A stretch of DNA of 64,000 bases from Pseudogracilibacillus sp037071985 (GTDB lineage Bacteria > Bacillota > Bacilli > Bacillales > Amphibacillaceae): positions 124,001-188,000 of the forward strand of contig NZ_JAXHDF010000009.1 of the NCBI RefSeq assembly GCF_037071985.1, in the 5' to 3' direction. Below are positions 16,754 through 26,006 of the stretch, piece after piece. Below the pieces are notes generated by a model. The model saw only the letters and a list, made by a program, of their open reading frames with translations, was not told the DNA's origin and did not search any database. Positions within the stretch are counted from its first letter, which is position 1. Each line of letters begins with the position of its first letter. The position numbers and the translations under genes are program-made.

Positions 16754-17991
16754 GTAGGCACTCCCAATTCTTGGCCCAGCAATAAAACATCAACTTCCAT
16801 TCCCTTTGTATACCCTTCTGAACCACCTGGTAAGGCAATCAAACAGTTTCCTCTCGCGATTGAAGAAACTGCATTCGATTTATTAAAACCGGCGGGAACT
16901 ACAACTGGAACACCTTTTTCCATTCTCCAAATGGCACGAATAAAACGGGTGAAAGGATTCTTTTTAGAGAAGTCTTCACCTAAAATTGCTGTCATTCTTG
17001 GCATGAAAGGGGATGTATTCCCCATCATTTTTAATATAGCTGGTCGAGTAAATAACTCAAATCCGGTAAAACATGCGGAAGGATTACCCGATAATCCAAA
17101 TAGAAACTTATCCCCAACAACAGCAACTGTCGTGACACTTCCAGGTCTCATCATCACTTTGTCAAATAGAACTTCTGCCCCAATTCGCTTATATATTTCA
17201 GGAAGATAATCATAATCACCGACTGAAACTCCGCCTGTCGTAATCACAATATCAGACTTTTTTAGCGCTTTTTCAATTAATTCAGTGCATGAATCTAAGT
17301 CATCCTCCATCATTCCGTATGACTTATATGGAATATCCATGCGCTTTAATTGACCTTGTAACATAGGTCCGTTTGAATTCCGAATTTTCCCGGGAACCAA
17401 CTCATCTCCGACATCTAGCAATTCTGTTCCTGTTGAGACAATACTGACGACAGGATATCTAGCAACATGCACAGATGCATATCCAAATGTAGCTAAAAGT
17501 GCAATCGTACCAGGGTGAATGACAGAACCTTTTTCGATTAGCAATTCACCGGTTTTTGCGTCCTCGCCTTGAAAAGAGATATTATCATTTTCTTGAAATG
17601 GCTTTGTTATAATAAACCCTTCATTTGTTTCCATTGTGTCTTCCAACATAACAATTGCATCTGCATGCTTAGGCAAAATTGCTCCAGTCATTATACGATA
17701 TGCTTCATATTCACCAATTGGTTCTTCTCCAACTTGTCCTGCTCCGATTTCACCAATCACTTGAAAAGAAGCTGGCTTGATTTCTGAAGCTTCTGTTGAA
17801 TCTATGGCACGGATCGCATATCCATCAAATGCCGAACGGTCAAATGGCGGTACATCGTGTTTTGCAACAATTGGCTCGGCTAGCACTCTTCCATATGCAT
17901 CCTCTAATTTCACCGATTCCGATTTTAATATGTTACATTTCCCCATCACAAGTTGTACCGCTTCCTTAACTGGAATAGGTTTTCTAATCAC
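16741..17991 (-). CDS. moeA: Molybdopterin molybdenumtransferase MoeA
   Basis: Length 416 residues. Domain III has FDRSAFDGYAI near 50-60 and the TGAILPKHADAIVMLED loop near 110. The MogA-like domain has SNGPMLQGQL and TTGGVSVGDYDYL, and LSGNPSACFTGFE follows near 310. It inserts molybdate into adenylylated molybdopterin. It starts at GTG, five bases after GGGGGTTGG. First gene of the operon; moaB, moaC, moaD and moaE are not in the window. Confidence 0.95.
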   Translation of the reverse strand: MIRKPIPVKEAVQLVMGKCNILKSESVKLEDAYGRVLAEPIVAKHDVPPFDRSAFDGYAIRAIDSTEASEIKPASFQVIGEIGAGQVGEEPIGEYEAYRIMTGAILPKHADAIVMLEDTMETNEGFIITKPFQENDNISFQGEDAKTGELLIEKGSVIHPGTIALLATFGYASVHVARYPVVSIVSTGTELLDVGDELVPGKIRNSNGPMLQGQLKRMDIPYKSYGMMEDDLDSCTELIEKALKKSDIVITTGGVSVGDYDYLPEIYKRIGAEVLFDKVMMRPGSVTTVAVVGDKFLFGLSGNPSACFTGFELFTRPAILKMMGNTSPFMPRMTAILGEDFSKKNPFTRFIRAIWRMEKGVPVVVPAGFNKSNAVSSIARGNCLIALPGGSEGYTKGMEVDVLLLGQELGVPTWEL

Positions 17992-18147
17992 TTAATCCAA
18001 CCCCCATATCAACTCTCTTACCTTGAACTATACTATATTTAAACACTAGTTTAAAGGTCTTTCGTTATTCTATAAAGATGCCAAATAACACACTTTGAGC
18101 GATAGGGTCGTTTCGCTGGAAAGTTCTATACTAATAGACTGAAATAG

Positions 18148-18675
18148 TTAGTGAAGCGTGGATGTTATATTTTTATATAATTGTTCTTGTTCTCTCGGTT
18201 CTAAAATATCTTCTAACATCGGGAAAATAAACGTCTCTTTCTTAAAAAAATGGGAATTTAAGAGTTCGTATACTTTTCCTACCTCAGTTGCTGCCTCTTT
18301 CATTTGTGGCAACGTTATTTTAGTCATATCTTCTTTGTTCACATCAAAAAAACAATTAATATACTGATGAATTTCCTCATGATTTTTTTCTGCTGCTAAA
18401 ATCATTTCATGGTCATTTCCAATATATTGTGCGAGCAAAGGAAACAAATAGCGTTCCTCTTTATAAAAATGATTGTGTAACGGCTCCATAAATTGTTCTA
18501 TTTTCGTATGTAATGCTAAAAAAGCTTTAAGTCCTTGTTCCTGATTAAATTTATTCCGTTCAAATTTTAAAACAATCGGCCGCCATTCTTCCATTAAAAA
18601 CTTGAACAAACGGTGCTCCTTCTCCATCACTTTTAATGCTGGCAAATCAAATATAAATTCGGAATGATTTATCAT
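18148..18675 (-). CDS. Hemerythrin-like HHE domain protein
   Basis: Length 175 residues, mainly helical, with histidines spaced as in a diiron HHE domain: EKEHRLFKFL, PLHNHFYKEERYLFP, KNHEEIHQYI and LLNSHFFKKETFIFPML. Members bind oxygen, nitric oxide or iron, or act in repair of iron-sulfur clusters. SD GAGGTG precedes the ATG. It stands alone between the osmoprotectant and molybdopterin operons. Its exact role cannot be told. Confidence 0.85.
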   Translation of the reverse strand: MINHSEFIFDLPALKVMEKEHRLFKFLMEEWRPIVLKFERNKFNQEQGLKAFLALHTKIEQFMEPLHNHFYKEERYLFPLLAQYIGNDHEMILAAEKNHEEIHQYINCFFDVNKEDMTKITLPQMKEAATEVGKVYELLNSHFFKKETFIFPMLEDILEPREQEQLYKNITSTLH

Positions 18676-18825
18676 ATTTTCACCTCAGAATAATATATTC
18701 AATGTCCGCGACAAGATATCTAGATACATTGACTTATCGCGAACTTCGATTTAAAAAATTTTACGTAATGCAACTATCCATCTATTCATTTATTTAGCTG
18801 AACTATTCTTATCGATTTTAAGGAA

Positions 18826-19713
18826 TTATTCTGAAATTATACCTTTCTCTATTAAAAACTCTCTTGCGACATCTTCTGGATTTTCATCCTTTATATCAAC
18901 ACGTGCGTTCATCTTGACCATTTCCTGTTCGCTAATTTGTCCCGCCAATTTATTAATTGCTTCCTCTAATTCCGGCATTTCTTGAAGTTTTTCTTGTCTG
19001 ATAATCGGAACTGCTTCATATTTCGGGAAAAATTTCAAATCATCCTCTGTTGTTGCTAAATCGAAAAGTTCTAAACGACTATCTGTTGTAAAACCAGGTA
19101 TCAGATCCACTTCGCCATTTTTAACTGCGTCATACATAATATTTGGATCCAGGCTTTTTGTATCTGAAAAATCAAAATCATATTCTTTTACTAAATCGTC
19201 GTACCCCTCTCCTACTCGTTCATAAAAAGCATGAGGAGCCCCAAAAATCATCTCATTATTCTGTGAATACGCTGCCAGTTCAGAAATATTTTCTGCTGTA
19301 ATATCACTATCTTTTGAATAGGCTAATGTGTATGTATTTTCAAAACCTAAAGGTTCTAACCAGGTAACTTGAAATGCTTCTTCATAGCCTTTTTTCACTC
19401 GTTCATATACACTTTCTGCACTTTCGCCCGGTTCTGTATCTTCCTTTAACACATCCATTAAACCTGTTCCAGTATATTCGACATATACATCAATTTCTCC
19501 TTTTTCGATAGCTGGAGTTAAAATAGCTACCTCCCCAAGACTTTCTTTATATGTAACCTTATAATTTGTATGCTCTTCGATTACTATGCCTAAAATATAT
19601 GGCAAAATAAATTGCTCTGTCCATGGTTTACCACTAATTATGACTTCTTCTTTACTGCTACATGCAGTTAATAACAAGATTAATCCTGCAAAAGTAATGA
19701 ATATCCTTTTCAT
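18826..19713 (-). CDS. Osmoprotectant (betaine/choline type) binding lipoprotein
   Basis: About 295 residues. Signal peptide with lipobox LLLTAC, then an OpuAC/ProX-like fold with GKPWTEQFILPYILG, DVYVEYTGTGL and the aromatic residues that cage quaternary amines. The ATG at 19713 (MKRIFITF) has GAGAGGAG eight bases upstream. The ORF continues six codons upstream through that ribosome site. It is the last gene of an ATPase-permease-binding protein operon. Glycine betaine, carnitine or choline is the likely cargo. Confidence 0.88.
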   Translation of the reverse strand: MKRIFITFAGLILLLTACSSKEEVIISGKPWTEQFILPYILGIVIEEHTNYKVTYKESLGEVAILTPAIEKGEIDVYVEYTGTGLMDVLKEDTEPGESAESVYERVKKGYEEAFQVTWLEPLGFENTYTLAYSKDSDITAENISELAAYSQNNEMIFGAPHAFYERVGEGYDDLVKEYDFDFSDTKSLDPNIMYDAVKNGEVDLIPGFTTDSRLELFDLATTEDDLKFFPKYEAVPIIRQEKLQEMPELEEAINKLAGQISEQEMVKMNARVDIKDENPEDVAREFLIEKGIISE

Positions 19714-19727
19714 ATAATCTTCTCCTC

Positions 19728-20366
19728 TCATACTTTTAATCCCTTAGGTGTTACCCTTTTCTCAACTATCTTTAATATCACATCAAACAAAATTGCCAGA
19801 ATTGCAACAGGTAACGCACCCGCTAACACGAGCGAATTATTATATGTTTGCAAACCTCGATAGATCACATCACCAAGTCCACCTGCACCGACAAAAGTTG
19901 CCAAAGTTGCTATTCCGACTGTAAGTACAGTCGCCGTTCGAATTCCAGCCATAATAAACGGTAAGGCTAATGGTAATTCAATTTTTACCAAAATTTGATT
20001 CTCTGTCATTCCCATTCCTTTACCTGCCTCAATAATTGAACCATCTACACTCGTTAATCCTGTATATGTATTTCGTAAAATTGGTAAGAGTGCATAAATA
20101 ATTAATGCGATTAACGCCGTCTTAGAACCAATCCCTATTAATGGAACAAGAAAACCAAATAGTGCAAGACTCGGGATTGTCTGAAATACAGCAGTGATCC
20201 CGATGATTGATTCTGCATATTTTCGATATCGGGCAATAAACATACCTAATGGCAGCGCAATAAGTACGCCAATTAATAGTGAGACAAATGATAAATAGAT
20301 ATGTTGAAATAGCGCCTCAATAATTAAATCTGAGCGATCTGCGATTGTCGTTATAAATTTATTCAT
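19728..20366 (-). CDS. Osmoprotectant ABC permease (OpuCB/OpuCD type)
   Basis: About 212 residues with five or six membrane helices and the coupling helix EAGKGMGMTENQILVKIELPLALP. The ATG at 20366 is eight bases after GGAG. An upstream GTG at 20375 overlaps the ribosome site. Bacillus OpuC has two different permeases, but only one is encoded here, so it would work as a homodimer. Confidence 0.88.
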   Translation of the reverse strand: MNKFITTIADRSDLIIEALFQHIYLSFVSLLIGVLIALPLGMFIARYRKYAESIIGITAVFQTIPSLALFGFLVPLIGIGSKTALIALIIYALLPILRNTYTGLTSVDGSIIEAGKGMGMTENQILVKIELPLALPFIMAGIRTATVLTVGIATLATFVGAGGLGDVIYRGLQTYNNSLVLAGALPVAILAILFDVILKIVEKRVTPKGLKV

Positions 20367-21330
20367 CTGTTCCACTCCAATTTACCGCCGCTTGTAAGAG
20401 ATGGTCATATCCAAGATAGCCAAGTACTTCTCCTTTTTCCTTCACTTCCAATAATATTTGCGGTTTATTTTTCAGTATATGGACCGCCTGTTTTACAGAT
20501 ATCGAACTCTGAACAGGCTCTACTTCTCGATCAACTGTCGTGTCGAAGAGTGATTTTAACTCTTTTAATCGTCTATCACCAAAAACTTTTTTCCCATTAA
20601 TCCGTTTCATTCCGATAAACTCTCTTACAAAATCATTCACTTGATACGACAAAATTTCCGACGGAGTTGCCATCTGTTCAATTTGACCATCACGCATAAT
20701 AATAATGTTATCGGCAATATCCAAAGCTTCGTCCATATCATGAGTAACAAAAACGATTGTTTTTTTAATTTTTTTCTGCAAATGATGTAATTCTATTTGT
20801 AATTGCTCTCTACTTATCGGATCCAAAGCAGAAAAAGGCTCATCCATCAAGATAATCTCGGGATTGCTCGCAAGCGCCCGACAGACGCCAACTCTTTGCT
20901 GTTGACCACCAGATAATTCTAGTGGATAACGGTTTTTATAAATTTCAGGATCTAATTCTACCATTTCTAGTAATTCATTGACGCGGTCACTCGTTTCAGA
21001 CTTTTTCCAACCTACTAAATTAGGAACAAGAGCAATATTTTCTTCAATTGTTAGATGAGGCAAGAGACCAATCTTCTGGATAACGTATCCAATTGATCTT
21101 CTTAAGTCAACCGGATCTTTTGATAATATGGGGTGTTCGTCAATATATACTTCCCCACTTGTAGGTGTTTCTAACCGGTTAATCATTTTCATTAATGTCG
21201 TTTTTCCACATCCCGAAGGACCGATTATAACGGTTAATTCGTTTCTCGGTATTGTTATCGTAATATCCTTTAAAGCTTCGGTTCCATCTGCAAAACGCTT
21301 TGTTACTTTCTTAAAAGAAATAATGATCAC
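20359..21330 (-). CDS. Osmoprotectant ABC transporter ATPase with CBS-like tail
   Basis: Length 323 residues. Walker A GPSGCGKTT near 37-45, signature LSGGQQQR, Walker B IILMDEPFSALDP and VFVTHDMDEALDIAD are intact. A C-terminal extension of about 85 residues resembles a shortened CBS region, which in OpuCA-type ATPases senses ionic strength or c-di-AMP. The first codon is GTG behind AAAGGTG. It overlaps the permease gene start. The cdaA c-di-AMP gene 8 kb away makes c-di-AMP control of uptake a plausible link. Confidence 0.92.
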   Translation of the reverse strand: MIIISFKKVTKRFADGTEALKDITITIPRNELTVIIGPSGCGKTTLMKMINRLETPTSGEVYIDEHPILSKDPVDLRRSIGYVIQKIGLLPHLTIEENIALVPNLVGWKKSETSDRVNELLEMVELDPEIYKNRYPLELSGGQQQRVGVCRALASNPEIILMDEPFSALDPISREQLQIELHHLQKKIKKTIVFVTHDMDEALDIADNIIIMRDGQIEQMATPSEILSYQVNDFVREFIGMKRINGKKVFGDRRLKELKSLFDTTVDREVEPVQSSISVKQAVHILKNKPQILLEVKEKGEVLGYLGYDHLLQAAVNWSGTDE

Positions 21331-21521
21331 TCACACCTTTTTCCATTTGGTTACAGTTGATTCTAACAGAAAGTGAACGTTGATAAAACTGTTAGGATAA
21401 CAATAATTTATTTCAAAACTTCCCCTTGGCATCAGATTCATTTTGCCAATTACTTGTACAAATAGAAACGATCAATTACATTAGACTTAACAAAGAGAAT
21501 ACGTATAGCGGAGGTGCAGTC

Positions 21522-22283
21522 GTGATTATTCGTAAATGCAAAGAAGCATTTGTTTTTATCGAGCAACATGATCATGCTAGAGTCTCAGGGGATCTTTTCA
21601 CTTACTTAGCAGATCATCTTATGGTTGATTCTAAATGGAGAAAAGAGGTTGAATTTGCAATATATCAACATGATTGTGGATGGATTCCGTTTGACCAGAA
21701 TCCTTTCTGGGACGATGCAAAAAATGAACCTTTTTCGTTTTCAAGTTTTCCAAGATCTACAAAAACAGTCTTATATGAGTATGGGATTAATAAAGTAGAA
21801 AAGGAATCAAAATATGCCGCCCTATTATGTAGCAAACACTATTCCTCATTTTTGGATAAACACCCAAATGAACTGGTAAAACAATTTGTTACAAACGAAA
21901 AAACTCGTCAATCCAGATTAAAAGAAGAAATTCCACTTTTTGATGAAGATTTATTTGCCAAGCACTCCAAGTTATTAACATTTTTTGATGATCTATCTCT
22001 CTATCTTTGCCTTAATGAGCCGGGGGTAAAAAAGGAGAAAGAACATCATTTCTTTACAGATGGCATCCAAACTCCCTCTTATTTTGGAATGGATTCTTTA
22101 GCCGTTGAATGGTTATCAAATAATCAATTGACTGTATCAGACAATATTTTTAAACATAATTTTACAATTGAATTAAAACAAAAAGTAATTCCAAAATCAT
22201 CTATATTACAGATGGGATTAAACGAGGCATATATTACAGCTAAGGAAGAGAAAATAAATATAACTATTAAAAAAAGCGCCTAA
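21522..22283 (+). CDS. DUF3891 family protein, function unknown
   Basis: About 253 residues. The true start is GTG at 21522, behind GGAGGTG; the frame stays open 32 codons further up without a ribosome site. The conserved N-terminal part has EQHDHARVSGDL and IYQHDCGWIPFD, whose His/Asp pattern suggests an HD-like metal site. No role is established that I know of. It is a single plus-strand gene divergent from the osmoprotectant operon. Confidence 0.8.
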   Translation: MIIRKCKEAFVFIEQHDHARVSGDLFTYLADHLMVDSKWRKEVEFAIYQHDCGWIPFDQNPFWDDAKNEPFSFSSFPRSTKTVLYEYGINKVEKESKYAALLCSKHYSSFLDKHPNELVKQFVTNEKTRQSRLKEEIPLFDEDLFAKHSKLLTFFDDLSLYLCLNEPGVKKEKEHHFFTDGIQTPSYFGMDSLAVEWLSNNQLTVSDNIFKHNFTIELKQKVIPKSSILQMGLNEAYITAKEEKINITIKKSA

Positions 22284-22348
22284 TACTTCAGTAAAAAATA
22301 CCTCATTATCGCAAGACCGTTTTCCTAGCATGGACTGGTCAACTATCC

Positions 22349-22485
22349 CGTCGTTATCCGTAAAGTTATCAGCGCCGTTATATTTGGTCAAGCGCCGATA
22401 AATCATTTGTCTCGCCGTTAAAATTTCACCACCGCCGATAAATGAATTTGTCCCGCCGTTAAACTTACACAACCGCCGTTATCCA
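22349..22485. repeat. 20-bp periodic repeat array, CGCCGTTA / CGCCGATA core
   Basis: The cores start at 22373, 22393, 22413, 22433, 22454 and 22474, with a diverged copy at 22349. Spacing is 20 bases with one step of 21. GTTA and GATA versions mostly alternate, and the 12-base linkers are AT-rich and not conserved. The array lies between two converging genes. I have a general recollection of similar CCGATAAA strings between Bacillaceae genes, but the function is unknown. Confidence 0.75.
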
Positions 22486-22677
22486 AATGTAAATCACTAA
22501 ATAAACTACTTTTCATGCCCCTACTTTAGAATTTCCGTAGTCAATAGGGTAACGAACAGATTCCAGAGGTTTAGAAGAAGTTTCTTAACGTTGGTTTTAT
22601 TCGACTTGCTGAATGTAATCCTGCTTAGGCGTCTATTGCATTAAGGTACAAAGTCGCGCCACTTTGCAAAAAACAAA

Positions 22678-22703
22678 ATAACTCCAGTTATCTCTGGAGT
22701 TAT
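22678..22703 (-). terminator. Terminator of plsC
   Basis: ATAACTCCAG and CTGGAGTTAT form a 10-bp perfect stem around TTATCT. The minus direction continues with TTTTGTTTTTT. Confidence 0.88.
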
Positions 22704-23287
22704 CTAAGCTTTTGTTGTAAAGTTTTCATGGCTTCATTCAATTCTGTCATCATGACATCTAGCGCTTCTTTTTTAGGCAAATCTTTATTTAAGTGAATTG
22801 GCTTCCCAAAAATAATTTTAGGTCTTTGCCAATTAAATAATTCTTTAAAATTATTCGGGCCAACATACGCAGCAGGTACGATTGGAGCTTTTGCATAACT
22901 CGCAATGGTAACCGCTCCTCTTTTTAAAGGAACGTCTTCACTAGTTCTCGTTCCACTTGGGAAGATTCCTACAATTTTCCCTTCTTTAATTAATCTCATT
23001 GGCGTTTTAATCGAACTTGGACCAGGATTTTCCCGATCTACTGGGAAAGCATTTAAATTTTCCATCAACCACTTTAGAAAAGTTGATTCAAATAACTCTT
23101 TTTTTGCCATATAGTTGATTTTGGTCGGTAAAATAGAAACGCCAAGCCATAATATATCAACCCATCCAGTATGAGTACAAGCAATTACATACCCATCCTT
23201 GGGCAAGTTTTCTTTTTGATATACTTTTAAAAAGCCGAATAGGCTTAAGAATATTTTTAACAAATATCCAGCTAGATAATAAACCAT
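22700..23287 (-). CDS. plsC: 1-acyl-sn-glycerol-3-phosphate acyltransferase
   Basis: Length 195 residues. The catalytic HX4D box is HTGWVD near 36-41, followed by the FPVDREN and FPSGTRT motifs that bind glycerophosphate. A hydrophobic N-terminus anchors it to the membrane. It acylates lysophosphatidic acid to phosphatidic acid. SD GAGGGG precedes the ATG. Single gene with its own terminator. Bacillaceae often carry more than one PlsC-like protein, so its exact acyl acceptor is not certain. Confidence 0.9.
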   Translation of the reverse strand: MVYYLAGYLLKIFLSLFGFLKVYQKENLPKDGYVIACTHTGWVDILWLGVSILPTKINYMAKKELFESTFLKWLMENLNAFPVDRENPGPSSIKTPMRLIKEGKIVGIFPSGTRTSEDVPLKRGAVTIASYAKAPIVPAAYVGPNNFKELFNWQRPKIIFGKPIHLNKDLPKKEALDVMMTELNEAMKTLQQKLR

Positions 23288-23381
23288 TTTGTTCCCCTCT
23301 TTATAAATCTATTTTACATTTATACTTTACCATAAGCACAAAATATGTCGAGGGGAAATAGTTAATTCTTCAGTTTGTGAG

Positions 23382-24788
23382 TTATTTTTTTATAATCGTA
23401 AAAGTAGAACGTAATACGCCCCAGTTTTGTGGAAACGGGTTGCCTAATACCCAATAACTGATTCCACGAATTCCATACGCCTTTACTGTATCATATTTTA
23501 CTTGAACACTTCGCGCATCTTCAAACCAGACCTCATGCGCTTGTCCTTGCTGATCTGTATAACGGAAATATGGGGACTGATATGTTTCATTGTAGAAAAT
23601 CTCAGCACCATATCGCGCAGCAAGTTGCACCGCTTCTAAAGGACTAACTTGTCGAGCAAATGTGCCTTGAATAAAAGGTATTTTCCAGTCCCTTCCATAC
23701 AGTGGGACTCCCATCATAATTTTATTTCTCGGGATTTCTGTTACAGCATAATCAAGTACTTCCTTCACTTTATTAATTGGGGCAATTGCTAATGGACTCC
23801 CACCTGCCCATCCCCATTCATACGTCATAAGTATAACAAAGTCGACGATTTCTCCATGTGCTTTGTAATCATGTGCTTCATACAGAGTACCTCGTTGTTC
23901 TCTACTTATTTTTGGTGCGAGCGCGGTAGATACACTATAATTTGGATGTAATTTCTCCACTACTCTTCGTAAAAAAGCATTGTAATTTTCACGGTCCTGA
24001 GGATATATATACTCAAAGTCAATATTTAATCCCTCGTATCCTTTTGCCTTCATTTCATTCAATATATTATCAATTAATTTTTCTTGAACATCTGGATTTC
24101 GCAAAATAGACGCTGCCAACTCGGAGTTAAAACCATCGCGAAAATTAGTCAGTACGAATAAAGGTGATGTATTAGTTAGCCGGGCCGCTTCTAGCACCAA
24201 TTCATCTTGCAACGGAGTAAAACTCCCATCTTCTCTCACTTGATATGAGAAAGGAGATAAATACGTAAAATAACTCCCCAGTGCTAAAATTTCATTTCTA
24301 CCCTGAATGTTGAATGAGGTCGTATATGCATTTACTTCTGTAGACAGTTGTTCGTTATTAGGTATTTTAATTTCTTGTCCTGGATAAATAATTGCATTGT
24401 TTTGTAATCCATTCAAGCGATTCAATTTACTTACCGATATTCCATACCTTTCTGATAATGAAAATATGGTATCTCCTGATTTGATACGATAATAAAAATA
24501 GGGCATCCGTAACATTTGACCTACAAATATAAAGTTTGGATCAGTAATATTGTTCGTTTCCGATAACTCTCTCACTGATACACGATAGTTATTAGCGATT
24601 TCTGTTATTGTATCTCCTGGTTCAACTATATATTCAGTACTTCGTATTGGGATAACAAGGGCCTGACCAACGACTAAATTGCTTTGAGCTCCTAACTGGT
24701 TGGCGAAGTAAATTTGAGTCAACGTTGTGTCATACATTGTGGCTAATTGCCAAATCGTGTTTCCTTTTTGAACAACATGGATTCTCAT
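23382..24788 (-). CDS. Three-LysM glycoside hydrolase family 18 protein (SleL/YaaH-like)
   Basis: Length 468 residues. Three LysM repeats occupy about 2-47, 51-95 and 97-142 (for example HVVQKGNTIWQLA and YRIKSGDTIFSLSERYG). A GH18 barrel follows, with the catalytic region GLNIDFEYIYP near 235. Relatives act in the spore as cortical-fragment-lytic N-acetylglucosaminidases during germination. Bacillus YaaH/SleL have two LysM repeats, so one extra is present here. There is no classical signal peptide, which fits loading from the mother cell. SD GGAGGGGGG precedes the ATG. Confidence 0.88.
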   Translation of the reverse strand: MRIHVVQKGNTIWQLATMYDTTLTQIYFANQLGAQSNLVVGQALVIPIRSTEYIVEPGDTITEIANNYRVSVRELSETNNITDPNFIFVGQMLRMPYFYYRIKSGDTIFSLSERYGISVSKLNRLNGLQNNAIIYPGQEIKIPNNEQLSTEVNAYTTSFNIQGRNEILALGSYFTYLSPFSYQVREDGSFTPLQDELVLEAARLTNTSPLFVLTNFRDGFNSELAASILRNPDVQEKLIDNILNEMKAKGYEGLNIDFEYIYPQDRENYNAFLRRVVEKLHPNYSVSTALAPKISREQRGTLYEAHDYKAHGEIVDFVILMTYEWGWAGGSPLAIAPINKVKEVLDYAVTEIPRNKIMMGVPLYGRDWKIPFIQGTFARQVSPLEAVQLAARYGAEIFYNETYQSPYFRYTDQQGQAHEVWFEDARSVQVKYDTVKAYGIRGISYWVLGNPFPQNWGVLRSTFTIIKK

Positions 24789-24901
24789 TAAATCCCCCCT
24801 CCATCTTAAACAGCTATAACAAGTTTATTCAGTATTCATACCAATTATTAAAACTGATATTTATTTTCTAAAAGAAAATAATAATAACGGAGGTGAATTT
24901 A

Positions 24902-25120
24902 ATGAAAATGCCTACAATTCATGTACTGGACGATGGCCCTTACCAAGTTAAAGGCTCTTTTAATTTAGTTGATGCTGAAGGAAACTCATTTGAGGTAGAC
25001 AAAGATGTATCCCTATGCCGTTGTGGGTACTCGGACAACAAACCTTTCTGTGATAGGACTCATGAAGAAATTGACTTTAAAAGTGCGCCACGCGTCGAAG
25101 ATGTATTCGTAGAAGTATAA
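24902..25120 (+). CDS. CDGSH iron-sulfur domain protein
   Basis: Length 72 residues from the ATG at 24902; SD GGAGGTG is seven bases upstream. The 2Fe-2S motif is CRCGYSDNKPFCDRTH at about 39-54, with three cysteines and one histidine, as in mitoNEET-type proteins. It probably handles electrons or clusters in the cytoplasm. Monocistronic. Confidence 0.9.
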   Translation: MKMPTIHVLDDGPYQVKGSFNLVDAEGNSFEVDKDVSLCRCGYSDNKPFCDRTHEEIDFKSAPRVEDVFVEV

Positions 25121-25126
25121 CAAATT

Positions 25127-25149
25127 TAGAGGTGTTTAATGCACCTCTA
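25127..25149. terminator. Bidirectional terminator between converging genes
   Basis: TAGAGGTG (25127-25134) pairs with CACCTCTA (25142-25149), with A-rich sequence on the left and T-rich on the right. It serves the CDGSH gene and the deacetylase gene, whose last codons it overlaps. Confidence 0.8.
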
Positions 25150-25863
25150 TTTATATATCGTTTCCCACATTTCTGGTACAGTTACAAATTCATATCCATT
25201 CTTTTTTAGAAATGTCAATAATTCATCTAGCGCTTCTTCAGTCCCTGGCACATTACCTGCTGAGTGCATTAATACAATTGAGCCTGCATGTAAGTTATTT
25301 AATACGTTAGCTTTGATTTCTTCCTTAGACAAACCTCTCCAATCCTCTGAATCGATCGACCAACCAATACCAAGATATCCCTCTTCTTTTAGCTTTTTAA
25401 CCATATTTTCTGTAATTGCACCATATGGCGCTCGAAATAAATTTGTTTCTAGTTCTATAACTGATCTAATTGCTTTTTCAGTCTTATTTATTTCCCACAT
25501 CATATTAGCCGCTCCAGTTTTAGTAAGCTGAGGGTGCCAATATGTATGATTTCCTATAACATGTCCTTCGTTGTGAATTCTTTTTGCGATTTGAGGATAT
25601 TTATCAACGCGAACACCCATTAAAAAAAAGGTAGCTCTCACTTGATGTTTTTTTAACACATCAAGAATACTAGGTGTATAAATAGTATCGGGGCCATCAT
25701 CAAATGTAAAAGCAATCACTTTCTGATTCGTTTCTAATTTATAAAGCATGGTGTCCGGATATTTCGTTTGTAATGGATAATAAGATGAGGCTGCGTAAGT
25801 TATTGATGAGAAGTGAAAAATTAACCAAATAAAAAAACAGGTTTGAATTACTATTTTTTTCAT
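25147..25863 (-). CDS. Secreted polysaccharide deacetylase (NodB domain)
   Basis: Length 238 residues. A signal peptide or N-terminal anchor (about 1-25) precedes the NodB domain. Motifs are FTFDDGPD (catalytic Asp and metal Asp), GNHTYWH (metal histidines), RAPYG and LMHS. Members remove acetyl groups from peptidoglycan or related N-acetylglucosamine polymers outside the cell. It has no operon partner, and sporulation or vegetative use cannot be told apart from this sequence. Confidence 0.9.
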   Translation of the reverse strand: MKKIVIQTCFFIWLIFHFSSITYAASSYYPLQTKYPDTMLYKLETNQKVIAFTFDDGPDTIYTPSILDVLKKHQVRATFFLMGVRVDKYPQIAKRIHNEGHVIGNHTYWHPQLTKTGAANMMWEINKTEKAIRSVIELETNLFRAPYGAITENMVKKLKEEGYLGIGWSIDSEDWRGLSKEEIKANVLNNLHAGSIVLMHSAGNVPGTEEALDELLTFLKKNGYEFVTVPEMWETIYK

Positions 25864-25971
25864 TTTTAATCTTACCTTTTATTATAGATTATTTATATCT
25901 TAGTTTGAGTTCTTTTAACTCGACTATTCATTTAAAAATAATGAAATATATTTTTTAGGGGAATAAAAAAA

Positions 25972-26000
25972 GTAGAGGTAGATTTACATCTTCCCTCTAC
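25972..26000 (-). terminator. Terminator of cdaA-cdaR-glmM
   Basis: GTAGAGG (25972-25978) pairs with CCTCTAC (25994-26000), plus an inner AGAT/ATCT stem. The minus direction continues with seven T after one AC. Confidence 0.85.
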
Positions 26001-26006
26001 ATATCG

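Noticed and set aside
22349..22485. CRISPR array
   Set aside because: Repeat core is only 8 bases with 12-base linkers and no cas genes are near; not a CRISPR.
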